Shown: in pieces, positions 1-7,094 of the stretch
Layout: each line of letters starts with the position of its first letter
How positions within the stretch are numbered: position 1 is the first letter of the stretch
Translations under genes and position numbers: made by a program
Notes under the pieces: model-generated
The model's database searches: none
Seen by the model: the letters and a program-made list of their open reading frames with translations, nothing else
Told to the model about the DNA's origin: nothing
Assembly: GCA_002317175.1 (NCBI GenBank)
Contig: DCJA01000008.1
Coordinates: 9,082 to 29,626, forward strand
Direction: 5' to 3'
Source: Lachnospiraceae bacterium UBA1712
Lineage (GTDB): Bacteria; Bacillota; Clostridia; Lachnospirales; Lachnospiraceae
DNA length: 20,545 bases

Positions 1-176
1 CGGGCAAGAAGAGTGATAGCTACTACAGCAGCGAAGGCATTTCTGAAAAAGGCCTTCTGAAATGTAGGTACATCCCCCGCTAATCTAATAAACAAGGTCA
101 TTAGAGAAAAGAAAAAGGCTGCTATTAAGATAAACAGTAATCCAAGCAGATGTTCATTGGTGATATTTTTCTTCAT
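1..176 (-). CDS. EamA/DMT-family transporter, N-terminal fragment
   Basis: Only the first 58 codons are in the window; the gene runs off the left edge. The product begins MKKNITNEHLLGLLFILIAA and continues into a hydrophobic helix with FFFSLMTLFIRLAG, followed by a VPTFQKAFFRN segment and a second hydrophobic stretch. A first helix of this kind followed by a polar loop with Q and FFRN is typical of the drug/metabolite transporter (EamA, formerly DUF6) superfamily, inner-membrane permeases of about 10 helices. The ATG is preceded at 5-10 bases by GGAGG (183-187), and a consensus promoter lies upstream. It is divergent from the HD-hydrolase unit. The substrate cannot be told from this fragment. 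The family call rests on the first 58 residues only. Confidence 0.72.
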   Translation of the reverse strand, partial: MKKNITNEHLLGLLFILIAAFFFSLMTLFIRLAGDVPTFQKAFFRNAFAAVVAITLLA

Positions 177-203
177 AAGGACCTCCTACTATTATTTCCT
201 GTA

Positions 204-232
204 ATTATAGTTAAGCATAAATACTGAGTCAA
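204..232 (-). promoter_or_regulatory. Promoter of the EamA transporter gene
   Basis: On the minus strand TTGACT (227-232) and TATAAT (204-209) are separated by exactly 17 bases, a near-perfect sigma-A promoter. It sits about 30 bases upstream of the transporter start codon and is back-to-back with the promoter of the HD hydrolase gene. Confidence 0.75.
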
Positions 233-266
233 TGTGCATTTTTACACAAACAGTAGTCTAAATGCA

Positions 267-295
267 TTGGCAAATTGCTGTCTTATCTTTATACT
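267..295 (+). promoter_or_regulatory. Promoter of the HD hydrolase / phosphatase unit
   Basis: TTGGCA (267-272) and TATACT (290-295) are 17 bases apart. Transcription would start near 302, which leaves a leader of only about 15 bases. This makes the GTG at 305 unlikely as a start and favours the ATG at 317. Confidence 0.72.
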
Positions 296-316
296 ATAGA
301 ATAAGTGAGGGCATGT

Positions 317-937
317 ATGTTTACAGAAGAGAAAATGTATCAATTTGTATATGAAACGGCCGTAGCAAACAACCTTTCTCAGACTTTGAAAGCGTTGCCT
401 TATGCACATAAAATGCATGAGGGGCAGTACAGGAGAGGAGACAGCGGACTTACGTATATTACTCATCCACTTATGATAGCCTGTCATGCAATTAATCTGG
501 GTCTTACTGATGATAAACTGATTGCCGCTATTCTGTTACATGATGTATGTGAAGACTGCATGGAAAATGGAATCAGGGTGAGTCCGGATATGTTGCCGGT
601 ATCTGAAGACATTCAGCATGCGGTAGCACTTGTTTCCAAGCCTGAGGATAAATATCTTCATTGGAAAGAGGATTACTATAAAGGAATTGCTGCTAATCCT
701 ATAGCATTAAAGGTGAAGCTGTTGGATCGCTGCCATAATATATCAAATATGGCCAATGCGTTTAATCAGAAAAAAATGCTGGAATATATAGATGAGACCA
801 GAAATTATATTATGCCCCTTCTGGATATATGGAATGACGAGGGAAGCGAAGAAAGCAACAGAGTTGTATTTCTTGTAAGATACCATATGGAAAGTGTACT
901 GGATTCAATTGAAAAAATATTAGAGAAGAAGCATTAA
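317..937 (+). CDS. Stand-alone HD-domain hydrolase, possible (p)ppGpp hydrolase
   Basis: A 206-residue soluble protein made almost entirely of one HD domain of the RelA/SpoT hydrolase type. Visible motifs are AHKMHEGQYRR (30-40), YITHP with His50, LLHDVCED with His75-Asp76 and Glu79-Asp80, and LLDRCHN with Asp137 and Asn141. These match in order and spacing the metal ligands and the catalytic Glu-Asp pair of SpoT/Rel hydrolase domains. There is no synthetase, TGS or ACT domain, so the layout is that of small alarmone hydrolases such as MESH1. Hydrolysis of ppGpp to GDP is inferred from the motifs; another nucleotide substrate is possible. The ATG at 317 is chosen because GAGG lies 6 bases upstream and a promoter leaves little room for the GTG at 305. 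It is first in a unit with the next two genes. Confidence 0.8.
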   Translation: MFTEEKMYQFVYETAVANNLSQTLKALPYAHKMHEGQYRRGDSGLTYITHPLMIACHAINLGLTDDKLIAAILLHDVCEDCMENGIRVSPDMLPVSEDIQHAVALVSKPEDKYLHWKEDYYKGIAANPIALKVKLLDRCHNISNMANAFNQKKMLEYIDETRNYIMPLLDIWNDEGSEESNRVVFLVRYHMESVLDSIEKILEKKH

Positions 938-952
938 CTATAAGGCGATATT

Positions 953-1168
953 ATGTGGCAAAAAGAAGATACAACCTACAATGATATACGACGCAAGTCA
1001 CTGGAACAGTGGCTTGAGGAGATGGAGAAGCATCCGGATGTAGCTGTTCGTGGCGGAGTAAAGCTTACTCGAGAATATATAGCGCATCTTGAGAAGGCCA
1101 ATCAGAGGCTTAAGGATGAAAATGAGCTTAAGAATGAGTATCTCAAGAAAGCTAAATCCAAGCAATAG
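953..1168 (+). CDS. Small charged coiled-coil protein, unknown function
   Basis: A 71-residue, highly charged protein. Residues 9-30 are rich in Lys/Glu and include the segment SLEQWLEEMEKHPDVAVRGG; residues 38-70 look like a continuous amphipathic helix that could form a coiled coil (LTREYIAHLEKANQRLKDEN). There is no signal peptide, membrane segment or cysteine. The start has AAGG (942-945) 7 bases upstream and begins 15 bases after the HD hydrolase stop, so the two are almost certainly co-transcribed and possibly translationally coupled. I do not recognise a family. The length, tight spacing and helical character would suit an adaptor or regulator of a neighbouring enzyme, but that is inference. 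Confidence 0.7.
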   Translation: MWQKEDTTYNDIRRKSLEQWLEEMEKHPDVAVRGGVKLTREYIAHLEKANQRLKDENELKNEYLKKAKSKQ

Positions 1169-1220
1169 AAAGTGAAGTTATTATTGTTTAAGGGCTATGC
1201 TATATAAAAAGAGGAAAGCT

Positions 1221-1757
1221 ATGAAGAGTATATATTTTGTAAGACATGGTGAAAGTGAGTGGAATGTGGCTAATAAGATATGTGGGGCAACAGATGTACC
1301 GCTGACAGCCAGAGGACATGAGCAGGCAATTGAAACTGGCAAAAAGATATTGGAACAGGGAATTAAAGCAGATGTTATTCTTTATTCTCCGCTTATGAGA
1401 GCCAAGGACACAGCGCTTCACATTTCTCAGATGACAGGAATTACTGCCATAGAGGAGCCGGCTTTACTTGAGCAGAACTTTGGTAAATATGAGGGCACGC
1501 CGCGTAATGGAACAGAATTTCAGGAAGCGAAGAAATCCTTCCTCAACAGATACGAAGGTGGAGAGTCCATGTTTATGATGGCTCAGCGTATATATAATCT
1601 TCTTGACAGATTAAAAGAAGATGACAGGACCGTTATTCTGGTTGCGCATAATGGAATCTGTAGAGTGGTTAAATCTTACTTTGAGGAGATGACCAATGAA
1701 GAATATGCAGCTTTCGGAGTAGATAACTGCACTGTTACAGAATTTATATTCGAATGA
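1221..1757 (+). CDS. Histidine phosphatase family protein (phosphoglycerate mutase-like)
   Basis: A 178-residue cytoplasmic phosphatase of the branch-1 histidine phosphatase superfamily. The phosphorylated histidine motif is at the N terminus (FVRHGESEWN, Arg8-His9-Gly10-Glu11). The other pocket residues are Arg60 in SPLMRAKDTA, Glu84 in LLEQNFGKYEG, and the second catalytic His143 in VAHNG. The protein is shorter than cofactor-dependent phosphoglycerate mutases (about 230-250), as is usual for phosphatases of the CobC/YhfR type; the substrate cannot be predicted. The ATG at 1221 has GAGG 6 bases upstream (1211-1214); an upstream ATG at 1197 has no ribosome site. It is the last gene of the unit and is followed at once by a terminator. 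Confidence 0.88.
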   Translation: MKSIYFVRHGESEWNVANKICGATDVPLTARGHEQAIETGKKILEQGIKADVILYSPLMRAKDTALHISQMTGITAIEEPALLEQNFGKYEGTPRNGTEFQEAKKSFLNRYEGGESMFMMAQRIYNLLDRLKEDDRTVILVAHNGICRVVKSYFEEMTNEEYAAFGVDNCTVTEFIFE

Positions 1758-1760
1758 AAT

Positions 1761-1786
1761 AAAAGACACCAATAATGGTGTCTTTT
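1761..1786. terminator. Bidirectional terminator between histidine phosphatase and degV
   Basis: AAAAGACACC (1761-1770) and GGTGTCTTTT (1777-1786) form a perfect 10-base stem around a six-base loop, with T-rich sequence on the exit side in both directions. It lies between two convergent genes whose stop codons are only 32 bases apart, so it likely serves both. Confidence 0.85.
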
Positions 1787-1789
1787 GTT

Positions 1790-2647
1790 CTATTTCACAA
1801 AGAATGCAACAGCGATTGCGCCAGGTCCTACATGTGTTCCAATTGCACAACCTATTGAATCAATACTTATTTCATCGATATTGTTCTCATACAGAGATTT
1901 GTTGTCCTCCAGATACTTCTGCAGAAGGTGATCAGACAGGCCTGTATATCCAAGAGCGCATGGCAACGAGTAATCCACAGACTCTGCTTCAATCAGTTCA
2001 CGTAGTTTGTTGTTAACAGCTTTAGAGCCTCTTGCCTGGCCAAGAAGAATTACCTCTCCATCCGTTACAGTTACTACTGGTTTGATAGACAGCAGTGTTC
2101 CTGCAAAGGCAACCGTTGAAGAGATACGTCCACCTTTTTTGAGATATTCCAAGGTATCCAGCATGGCTATTATTCTAACCCTGTCTCTTGCCATCTCAAA
2201 GGCCGATAAGGCTTCTTCGATAGTGTTAGCGGTTTTGGCGATTTCCAGTATTTGAAGAATAAGTATTTTTATTGCTACACTAACCTGCAATGAATCAATT
2301 ACAAATACCTTACCATCGAACTCAGCTGCAGCTAGTGTTGCACTTTGATAACAGCCTGATAATTTGGACGATATTGTTACACATACAACATAATCTGCAT
2401 CAGTCAAAGCTTCCCTGAAAGCCATTTCATAACTATAAGGACTAACCTGACTCGTTGTTGGAAACACATCAGTTTCAATGAGTTTGGAATAAAAATTCTT
2501 ATGTGTCATGGATACACCGTCAGTGTATTCCTCACTATCAAATCTGCAGAGAAGTGGAAGAATTGTTATTCCTAATTTCTTTGCTTCCTCCTGGCTTATA
2601 TCACTTCCAGAATCTCCTATTATTTTAATATTCATATTAATTTCCAT
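1790..2647 (-). CDS. degV: DegV family fatty-acid-binding protein
   Basis: A 285-residue protein with the full set of DegV signatures: an N-terminal DSGSD (12-16), FPTTSQVSP (62-70), ISSKLSGCYQSA (92-103), LEYLKKGGRIS (166-176) and a C-terminal GTHVGPGAIAVAFF. DegV/FakB proteins bind fatty acids in a pocket between two alpha/beta domains and present them to the FakA kinase, which makes acyl-phosphate for phospholipid synthesis. No FakA gene is in the window. Start choice is not certain. ATG 2647 has GGGAG four bases upstream; ATG 2635 (MNIKIIGDSGSD) fits the family better but has little of its own ribosome site. A TTG extension to 2725 has no ribosome site. The gene is convergent with the phosphatase and divergent from tetR. 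Confidence 0.88.
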   Translation of the reverse strand: MEINMNIKIIGDSGSDISQEEAKKLGITILPLLCRFDSEEYTDGVSMTHKNFYSKLIETDVFPTTSQVSPYSYEMAFREALTDADYVVCVTISSKLSGCYQSATLAAAEFDGKVFVIDSLQVSVAIKILILQILEIAKTANTIEEALSAFEMARDRVRIIAMLDTLEYLKKGGRISSTVAFAGTLLSIKPVVTVTDGEVILLGQARGSKAVNNKLRELIEAESVDYSLPCALGYTGLSDHLLQKYLEDNKSLYENNIDEISIDSIGCAIGTHVGPGAIAVAFFVK

Positions 2648-2690
2648 TCCGCTCCCGGTGAAATCCGGAGAGCAATGATGTCCTCCCTCT
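2637..2690 (-). promoter_or_regulatory. degV leader: strong SD, 12-codon leader ORF and SD-masking hairpin
   Basis: On the minus strand AGAGGGAGGA (2690-2681), the best SD in this leader, lies six bases before a TTG (2675-2673). That TTG opens a 12-codon frame whose TAA (2639-2637) ends one base before the ATG at 2635. The middle of the frame can fold into a hairpin of CTCTCCGG with CCGGGAG (one bulged base), which would hide the GGGAG before ATG 2647. Alternatively GGAG of the strong SD can pair with CTCC. The arrangement suggests translational coupling or a leader switch. It is only a reading of the sequence. Confidence 0.35.
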
Positions 2691-2730
2691 TTAATTTGTA
2701 TTGCGTGTTCAAATGCTTGTGACAAACTAG

Positions 2731-2750
2731 TACAAATACCATCATTTGTA
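2731..2750. promoter_or_regulatory. Inverted repeat, candidate TetR-type operator
   Basis: TACAAAT (2731-2737) and ATTTGTA (2744-2750) are perfect 7-base arms around a six-base spacer. The site lies between degV and the divergent tetR-type gene, upstream of the tetR promoter and inside the likely degV promoter or leader region. TetR-family proteins usually bind such dyads near their own gene. No binding evidence exists. Confidence 0.4.
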
Positions 2751-2762
2751 TTTTAATAAACA

Positions 2763-2781
2763 AGTGTTGACAAAAAACACT
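2763..2781. promoter_or_regulatory. Inverted repeat overlapping the tetR -35 box
   Basis: AGTGTT (2763-2768) and AACACT (2776-2781) form 6-base arms around a seven-base spacer and cover the TTGACA box of the tetR promoter. A repressor bound here would block the promoter, so it competes with the dyad at 2731-2750 as the autoregulatory site. Confidence 0.35.
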
Positions 2782-2795
2782 GCTTTTGTGATTAT
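2767..2795 (+). promoter_or_regulatory. Probable promoter of the tetR-DUF554-lipoprotein-ybaK unit
   Basis: A consensus TTGACA (2767-2772) is followed after 17 bases by GATTAT (2790-2795), a weaker -10 box. This leaves a leader of about 140 bases before the tetR ATG. A second, weaker candidate nearer the gene is TTGCCA (2897-2902) with TCTAAT (2922-2927), spaced 19. Confidence 0.45.
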
Positions 2796-2945
2796 ATGAG
2801 ATGTATATGATTCATTCAATCATCAATCTGACATGAAGTGAAAGATAATCAACATTAGTGATTAAAACGTTTATTATATGCATCAAATTTAGCAATTTGC
2901 CAATGTATCAATATTTAATAATCTAATACAATGTAAGGGAGAAAT

Positions 2946-3509
2946 ATGGATCAGAGAGTAAGATATTCCAAGATGGTTATTAAGAATGTATTTATTGAGA
3001 AGCTTCGAGAGAAAGCAATCGATAAAATTACTGTAAGTGAAATCTGTCAGCAGGCTGAGATTAACAGGGCTACATTCTACAAATATTACGAAAATCCTTA
3101 TGATTTACTCGATAAGCTTGAATGGGAATTAATAGACGAGCTAGAGCAGAAGCTTATCAGTGAAGGTACCACAGAATTCAGTGAGGTTATTAAAGTGGTG
3201 CTGACTCAGATAAGGGATAATCACGATATATATAACCTGCTAATGTCGGACAGCGTTGACAGTGAATTTAGAAACAGGATTTTTGCTCATTGTTATGACT
3301 ATAATATAAAAACCATTAACAAGATATTTGCTTCTCTTACTGAAGAGAAGAGAGAATGGATATATTATTTTATTGCAGAGGGTTGTAATGGTATACTAAC
3401 CAGATGGCTTATGTCTGGCATGACCATGCCTATAGATGAAGTAGTGGATTTTACTCGCAATATAGTCATGAGTATAAATATTGGTTATAATCGGAGTTTA
3501 CAAAGATGA
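2946..3509 (+). CDS. TetR/AcrR family transcriptional regulator
   Basis: A 187-residue regulator. The N terminus holds a TetR helix-turn-helix: residues 8-22 form the first helix, then IDKITVSEICQQAEINRATF (25-44) and the YKYYENPYDLLDKL continuation that is typical of the family. The C-terminal ligand domain is mostly helical and fits the TetR_C groups common in Firmicutes; its ligand cannot be predicted. AAGGGAG lies 5-10 bases before the ATG. The stop codon overlaps the start of the DUF554 gene (ATGA), so the two are translationally coupled. The regulator probably controls its own unit through one of the inverted repeats at 2731-2781, and perhaps also the divergent degV gene. Confidence 0.88.
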   Translation: MDQRVRYSKMVIKNVFIEKLREKAIDKITVSEICQQAEINRATFYKYYENPYDLLDKLEWELIDELEQKLISEGTTEFSEVIKVVLTQIRDNHDIYNLLMSDSVDSEFRNRIFAHCYDYNIKTINKIFASLTEEKREWIYYFIAEGCNGILTRWLMSGMTMPIDEVVDFTRNIVMSINIGYNRSLQR

Positions 3510-4222
3510 TTGGTTTGGGAACTATTATTAATACTGTAGCGGTAGTCGCAGGCGGAATAATTGGTCTGTTTTTTGGAGGCTTTCTCAAAGAAAGGCAGCA
3601 GGAGACTCTGATTCATGCCTGTGGTATCAGTGTCATGTTTATAGCAATTGCTGGAGCTATGGAAGGGATGCTTCAGCTAACTTCAGAAGGACTATCATCT
3701 GGACAGTCCATGATGATTGTGATTAGTCTGGTGGTCGGAGGACTGACAGGAGAACTTATCAATATTGAGGGATGGTTTGAACGTTTTGGTGAATGGCTGA
3801 AGAAAAAAACTGGAAATGCTAAGGACGCAGGCTTTGTAGATGCATTTCTGACGGCTTCATTTACTGTATGTATTGGAGCCATGGCTATTGTGGGATCCAT
3901 ACAGGACGGAATATATGGAGATTATTCAACATTGGCTATTAAAGCGGTGCTGGATTTTATAATAATTCTTGTAATGGCAGGAAGCCTTGGAAAAGGTGTA
4001 GTATTTTCGGCAATTCCTATTTTCATTTTACAGGGAAGTGTTACACTCTTAGCTAAGGTAATAGAGCCCATTATGACAGATGCAGCATTGGACAACCTGT
4101 CTCTGATAGGTGCTTTGCTTATTTTTTGCGTAGGTTTAAATCTGGTGTGGGGAAAGAAGATAAGGGTAGCAAATTTTCTTCCCGCCATTATTGTTGCAGT
4201 AATTGCATCATATTTCTTATAA
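3506..4222 (+). CDS. DUF554 family membrane protein (YdfK-like)
   Basis: A 238-residue inner-membrane protein with about six or seven hydrophobic segments. It opens with the typical DUF554 N terminus (IGLGTIINTVAVVAGGIIGL, residues 2-21), and has SLVVGGLTGELINIEG in the middle and a C-terminal pair of helices. The family is widespread in Firmicutes and has no established function; a transport role is often guessed from its topology. The start codon overlaps the tetR stop (ATGA), and GGAG lies upstream within the tetR coding region. This coupling suggests that the regulator controls this protein and that its level responds to the regulator's ligand. Confidence 0.9.
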   Translation: MIGLGTIINTVAVVAGGIIGLFFGGFLKERQQETLIHACGISVMFIAIAGAMEGMLQLTSEGLSSGQSMMIVISLVVGGLTGELINIEGWFERFGEWLKKKTGNAKDAGFVDAFLTASFTVCIGAMAIVGSIQDGIYGDYSTLAIKAVLDFIIILVMAGSLGKGVVFSAIPIFILQGSVTLLAKVIEPIMTDAALDNLSLIGALLIFCVGLNLVWGKKIRVANFLPAIIVAVIASYFL

Positions 4223-4245
4223 AGAGGGAGAAGGAGAGAACAGGG

Positions 4246-6420
4246 ATGAAGAGAGCATTAGTAATTACATTAGCACTGATGATGACGTTAGCACTGATTG
4301 CTGGTTGTGGCAGGAAGGATGATGGACAGACTGATGTGACAGTACAGCAGTCCAATTCAGGAGTAACTGATTCTGAGCAGAAGCAGGACAATTCAGAAGC
4401 GTCAGTAGAAGGAACTTCAACAGTATCAGCTGATCAGATAAAGGAGATTTATCTCGATTTTATTAGGGGCAATAACAAGATGACTGTAAAGAACTCTTCA
4501 ATAGGCTGGTTTGAAGAAGGCAAAGAATACAGTTACGATGAGATGTGCAGCGCATTTGCAGGTGATTTTACTGATATGTTTGCAGATGTTGTTCTGAACA
4601 ATGCCTGCTATGCATTTATTGACTGTGGAGCAGATGGGGTTCCAGAGCTGATAATTAGTCAGGAATATACATTTGAGTATGATACTGCCAATCTGTATTC
4701 TATTTTTAAATACATAGATGGTAAGGTTTGCTGCGTAAGTTCACAGTACGGCTATTACAGATCCTTTGTGTCTGTCAACGAATACGGTTATATTTGCAAT
4801 GGAGGCAGCGGAGGAGCTGCTTTGTATTATCAGGATAATTCTTTTATTAATAAGGATGGTGAAGAGGTATTCCTTTATAGTGAGTCAGATGAAATGGCTA
4901 TGTCGGATGCGTATATTCCTATATACTCATTCCCAGGTCATGAGGCACCAGAGGGATATCCTGAAGACCTGTATCAGTACTCAGATGAAGGTAATTACTA
5001 TACATGTGTAACCTATAACTTTACTCAGTATCAGTACGTGGAAGATGGAGAGGACGAGGAGTATTATAAGAACAATTTCTATACTTTCTATGATGAAGAT
5101 GGCATATATGCTGCTCCAGATGAAGAACTTGAGAAGATATATAAGGATAATGGCATTAAGTTCTATTCAACTACTGAAGCAGATCAGATGGTAAAGGAGC
5201 ATGAAGCTTCACTTGGAGTTACAGACCAGATTAGGGATGGAAATGATATAGAATGGATTTCATTTTTATCATTGGGAATTGGTTCATTTAAGCAGCAGAT
5301 AAATGGATATTATGCCCTTATGAGTGCTGTTCCTGGAAAATGGAAAATGAAGTCAGATCTTCTTGCAGACGGAATCAAAGAAATCTACATGTCTATTGAG
5401 GAGAGTGGAGAGTTTGCAATTGATGTAAGCTATACAGACGATTATTCTGCTCCAGGCTATGCAAAGGGACATCTTGTTATTACAGATGACAAGGATTATT
5501 ACACCAGCATACTTGAGTTCTATCCTGAAAAGAGTAACATGAGCAATGTTAAGGAAAGAAGCTATATGGGTGTGTATGGAATAGCGGATTATACGGTAAG
5601 CAGTGATAAGATTTCCATGGAATTATATGGAGATGATGGTATCAAATATTTCTTTGAAGACTTTACAAAGAATGGAGTTAACCCTGTATTTGAAAAAGCA
5701 TATAGTGACCAGGTATATGACAGCTATACTGTTTTGTACAATCCTTCAGAAGATTATTATTACAGTCCATACGACGAAGAGCAGACAGAAGCCAGTGCAG
5801 TGGAACTTAAGCAGATCAGCTGTGTGGAAAATGATATCACAGACGACGATGTATGGTTTGGCAAGCTAGGTATTCCTGGCTATAGTGATAACTATAGTGA
5901 TGATAAATATATATACAAAATAGGTGGATTAGAGAGTTATGGAAGAAAGACCATCTTGTATATATATGATAAGAATGACAAAAAACTTCTGTATACCTTC
6001 GATTTCCATAATTTTATATTTGCGGACAACTATGAGTACAATTACTATGTGGACAGATCTATCAGATATGCTGAGATCAAGGATAATGTGCTGTATGTTA
6101 ATCTTTATCACAGTACTTATGCAGACAGCTGTCCTTACAATGCATATGTAATGGCAATTGATCTTACTTACCAGGGAATTATCTGGAAGTCAGAACCACT
6201 TGTATCCAATTCAGATAATTTTATAATACTTGGTGATAATATTATTACTGGATATGGCTTTACAGCAGAGGATCATTATATTTCTATTTTAGACAGAAAT
6301 ACAGGTAAACTGTTGAAAAAGGTTCCTGTAAAGAAAAGTCCGGAATATTTCTATCTTAAGGATAATATTCTGTACGTAAGAACATATAGTTATGATTATG
6401 AATTTGAAGTTTCTCGATAA
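4246..6420 (+). CDS. Large secreted lipoprotein with acidic, tyrosine-rich body and propeller-like C terminus
   Basis: A 724-residue exported lipoprotein. Residues 1-20 are a signal peptide (KR, then a hydrophobic run) ending in the lipobox LIAGC, so Cys21 would be lipid-modified and anchored outside the cell. Residues 22-62 are a Ser/Thr/Gln/Asp linker. Residues 124-137 hold AFIDCGADGVPELII, which resembles the calcium-loop-like D-x-DG-x-x-E-L segment found in many Firmicute lipoproteins, but with the first acidic spacing altered. The C-terminal 150-200 residues show repeated strands such as DNVLYVNLY, MAIDLTYQGIIW and ILDRNTGKLLKKV, as in PQQ-like beta-propeller repeats. The body is unusually rich in Tyr, Asp and Glu. 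The ATG at 4246 has a purine-rich site (GGGAGAAGGAG) upstream. The function is unknown. It starts 23 bases after the DUF554 gene. Confidence 0.82.
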   Translation: MKRALVITLALMMTLALIAGCGRKDDGQTDVTVQQSNSGVTDSEQKQDNSEASVEGTSTVSADQIKEIYLDFIRGNNKMTVKNSSIGWFEEGKEYSYDEMCSAFAGDFTDMFADVVLNNACYAFIDCGADGVPELIISQEYTFEYDTANLYSIFKYIDGKVCCVSSQYGYYRSFVSVNEYGYICNGGSGGAALYYQDNSFINKDGEEVFLYSESDEMAMSDAYIPIYSFPGHEAPEGYPEDLYQYSDEGNYYTCVTYNFTQYQYVEDGEDEEYYKNNFYTFYDEDGIYAAPDEELEKIYKDNGIKFYSTTEADQMVKEHEASLGVTDQIRDGNDIEWISFLSLGIGSFKQQINGYYALMSAVPGKWKMKSDLLADGIKEIYMSIEESGEFAIDVSYTDDYSAPGYAKGHLVITDDKDYYTSILEFYPEKSNMSNVKERSYMGVYGIADYTVSSDKISMELYGDDGIKYFFEDFTKNGVNPVFEKAYSDQVYDSYTVLYNPSEDYYYSPYDEEQTEASAVELKQISCVENDITDDDVWFGKLGIPGYSDNYSDDKYIYKIGGLESYGRKTILYIYDKNDKKLLYTFDFHNFIFADNYEYNYYVDRSIRYAEIKDNVLYVNLYHSTYADSCPYNAYVMAIDLTYQGIIWKSEPLVSNSDNFIILGDNIITGYGFTAEDHYISILDRNTGKLLKKVPVKKSPEYFYLKDNILYVRTYSYDYEFEVSR

Positions 6421-6451
6421 TTACTAAGATTTATATCAGGAAGTGTTGGCT

Positions 6452-6934
6452 ATGAAAAAGGCACAGGCAGAGAAGACCAATGTAATGCGTCTTCTGGAGC
6501 AGAACAAAATTGAGTATAAGCATTTCTGCTATGTGGAAACTGGAGAAACCAATGGCTTGGAAGTGGCTAAGATACTGGGACAGGACCCGGATAAGGTATT
6601 CAAAACCCTGGTAACAATAGCAGCATCAAAGCAGAATTATGTGTTTATGGTTCCAGTAAATAAGGAACTTAATCTAAAGAAGGCAGCAAAAGCAGTGGGC
6701 GAAAAGAGCATAGAGATGATTAAGTCCAAGGAATTACTTCCATTGACAGGTTATATTCATGGAGGATGCTCTCCAATAGGAATGAAAAAGCAGTTTACTA
6801 CAGTTGTAGATGAGAGTGTGATACTATATGATGATATATTCTTTAGCGGTGGTAAAGTAGGATATCAGGTCAATGTTGCACCTGACGACCTAAAGAAACT
6901 TGTAGACTATATTATCGCAGATATTGCTGAGTGA
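6452..6934 (+). CDS. ybaK: Cys-tRNA(Pro)/Cys-tRNA(Cys) deacylase, YbaK/EbsC type
   Basis: A 160-residue cytoplasmic editing enzyme of the YbaK/ProX family, which removes cysteine wrongly attached to tRNA(Pro). Key features are VFKTLVT with the essential lysine (Lys51), VPVNKELNLKKAAKA (67-81), GYIHGGCSPIGMKK (100-113) and the SGGKVGYQV strand (132-140). Length matches the stand-alone family. The ATG at 6452 is preceded by AGGAAG (6438-6443) at 8 bases; a GTG at 6443 would overlap that site. It follows the lipoprotein stop by 31 bases and is the last gene before a terminator. Its place with a regulator, DUF554 and a lipoprotein has no obvious functional sense. Confidence 0.93.
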   Translation: MKKAQAEKTNVMRLLEQNKIEYKHFCYVETGETNGLEVAKILGQDPDKVFKTLVTIAASKQNYVFMVPVNKELNLKKAAKAVGEKSIEMIKSKELLPLTGYIHGGCSPIGMKKQFTTVVDESVILYDDIFFSGGKVGYQVNVAPDDLKKLVDYIIADIAE

Positions 6935-6996
6935 AGTTAGCTGAAATGAGTAGTGATTACGATATGCGAAGTACTGGTATGCTATAGGTGATATTT

Positions 6997-7024
6997 AAAA
7001 GGTCTGGGTTACCCCAGACCTTTT
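6997..7024. terminator. Terminator of the tetR unit, shared with the convergent GGDEF gene
   Basis: AAAAGGTCTGGG (6997-7008) pairs with CCCAGACCTTTT (7013-7024) in a 12-base stem with a four-base loop, followed by T-rich sequence (TTTTGTT on the plus strand, TTTTAAAT on the minus). It lies between the convergent ybaK and sensor-GGDEF genes. The remainder of 6935-7094 shows nothing else. Confidence 0.9.
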
Positions 7025-7094
7025 GTTATGCTTATAAAAGTGCTTTATATTAATAAATTTACATATTCTCACGTGAGTTTTTGGTTTTATTCAT

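Noticed and set aside
305..316. GTG at 305 as start of the HD hydrolase gene
   Set aside because: It would begin within or beside the SD (GAGG 307-310) that fits ATG 317, and only about three bases after the predicted transcription start.
2648..2725. N-terminal extension of DegV from a TTG at 2725
   Set aside because: No ribosome site precedes it, and the added 26 residues are not part of the DegV fold; the region reads better as leader.
4766..5011. Open frame of 81 codons inside the lipoprotein gene
   Set aside because: It has no ribosome site and lies wholly within a well-supported coding region in another frame; similar overlaps throughout the window were also discarded.
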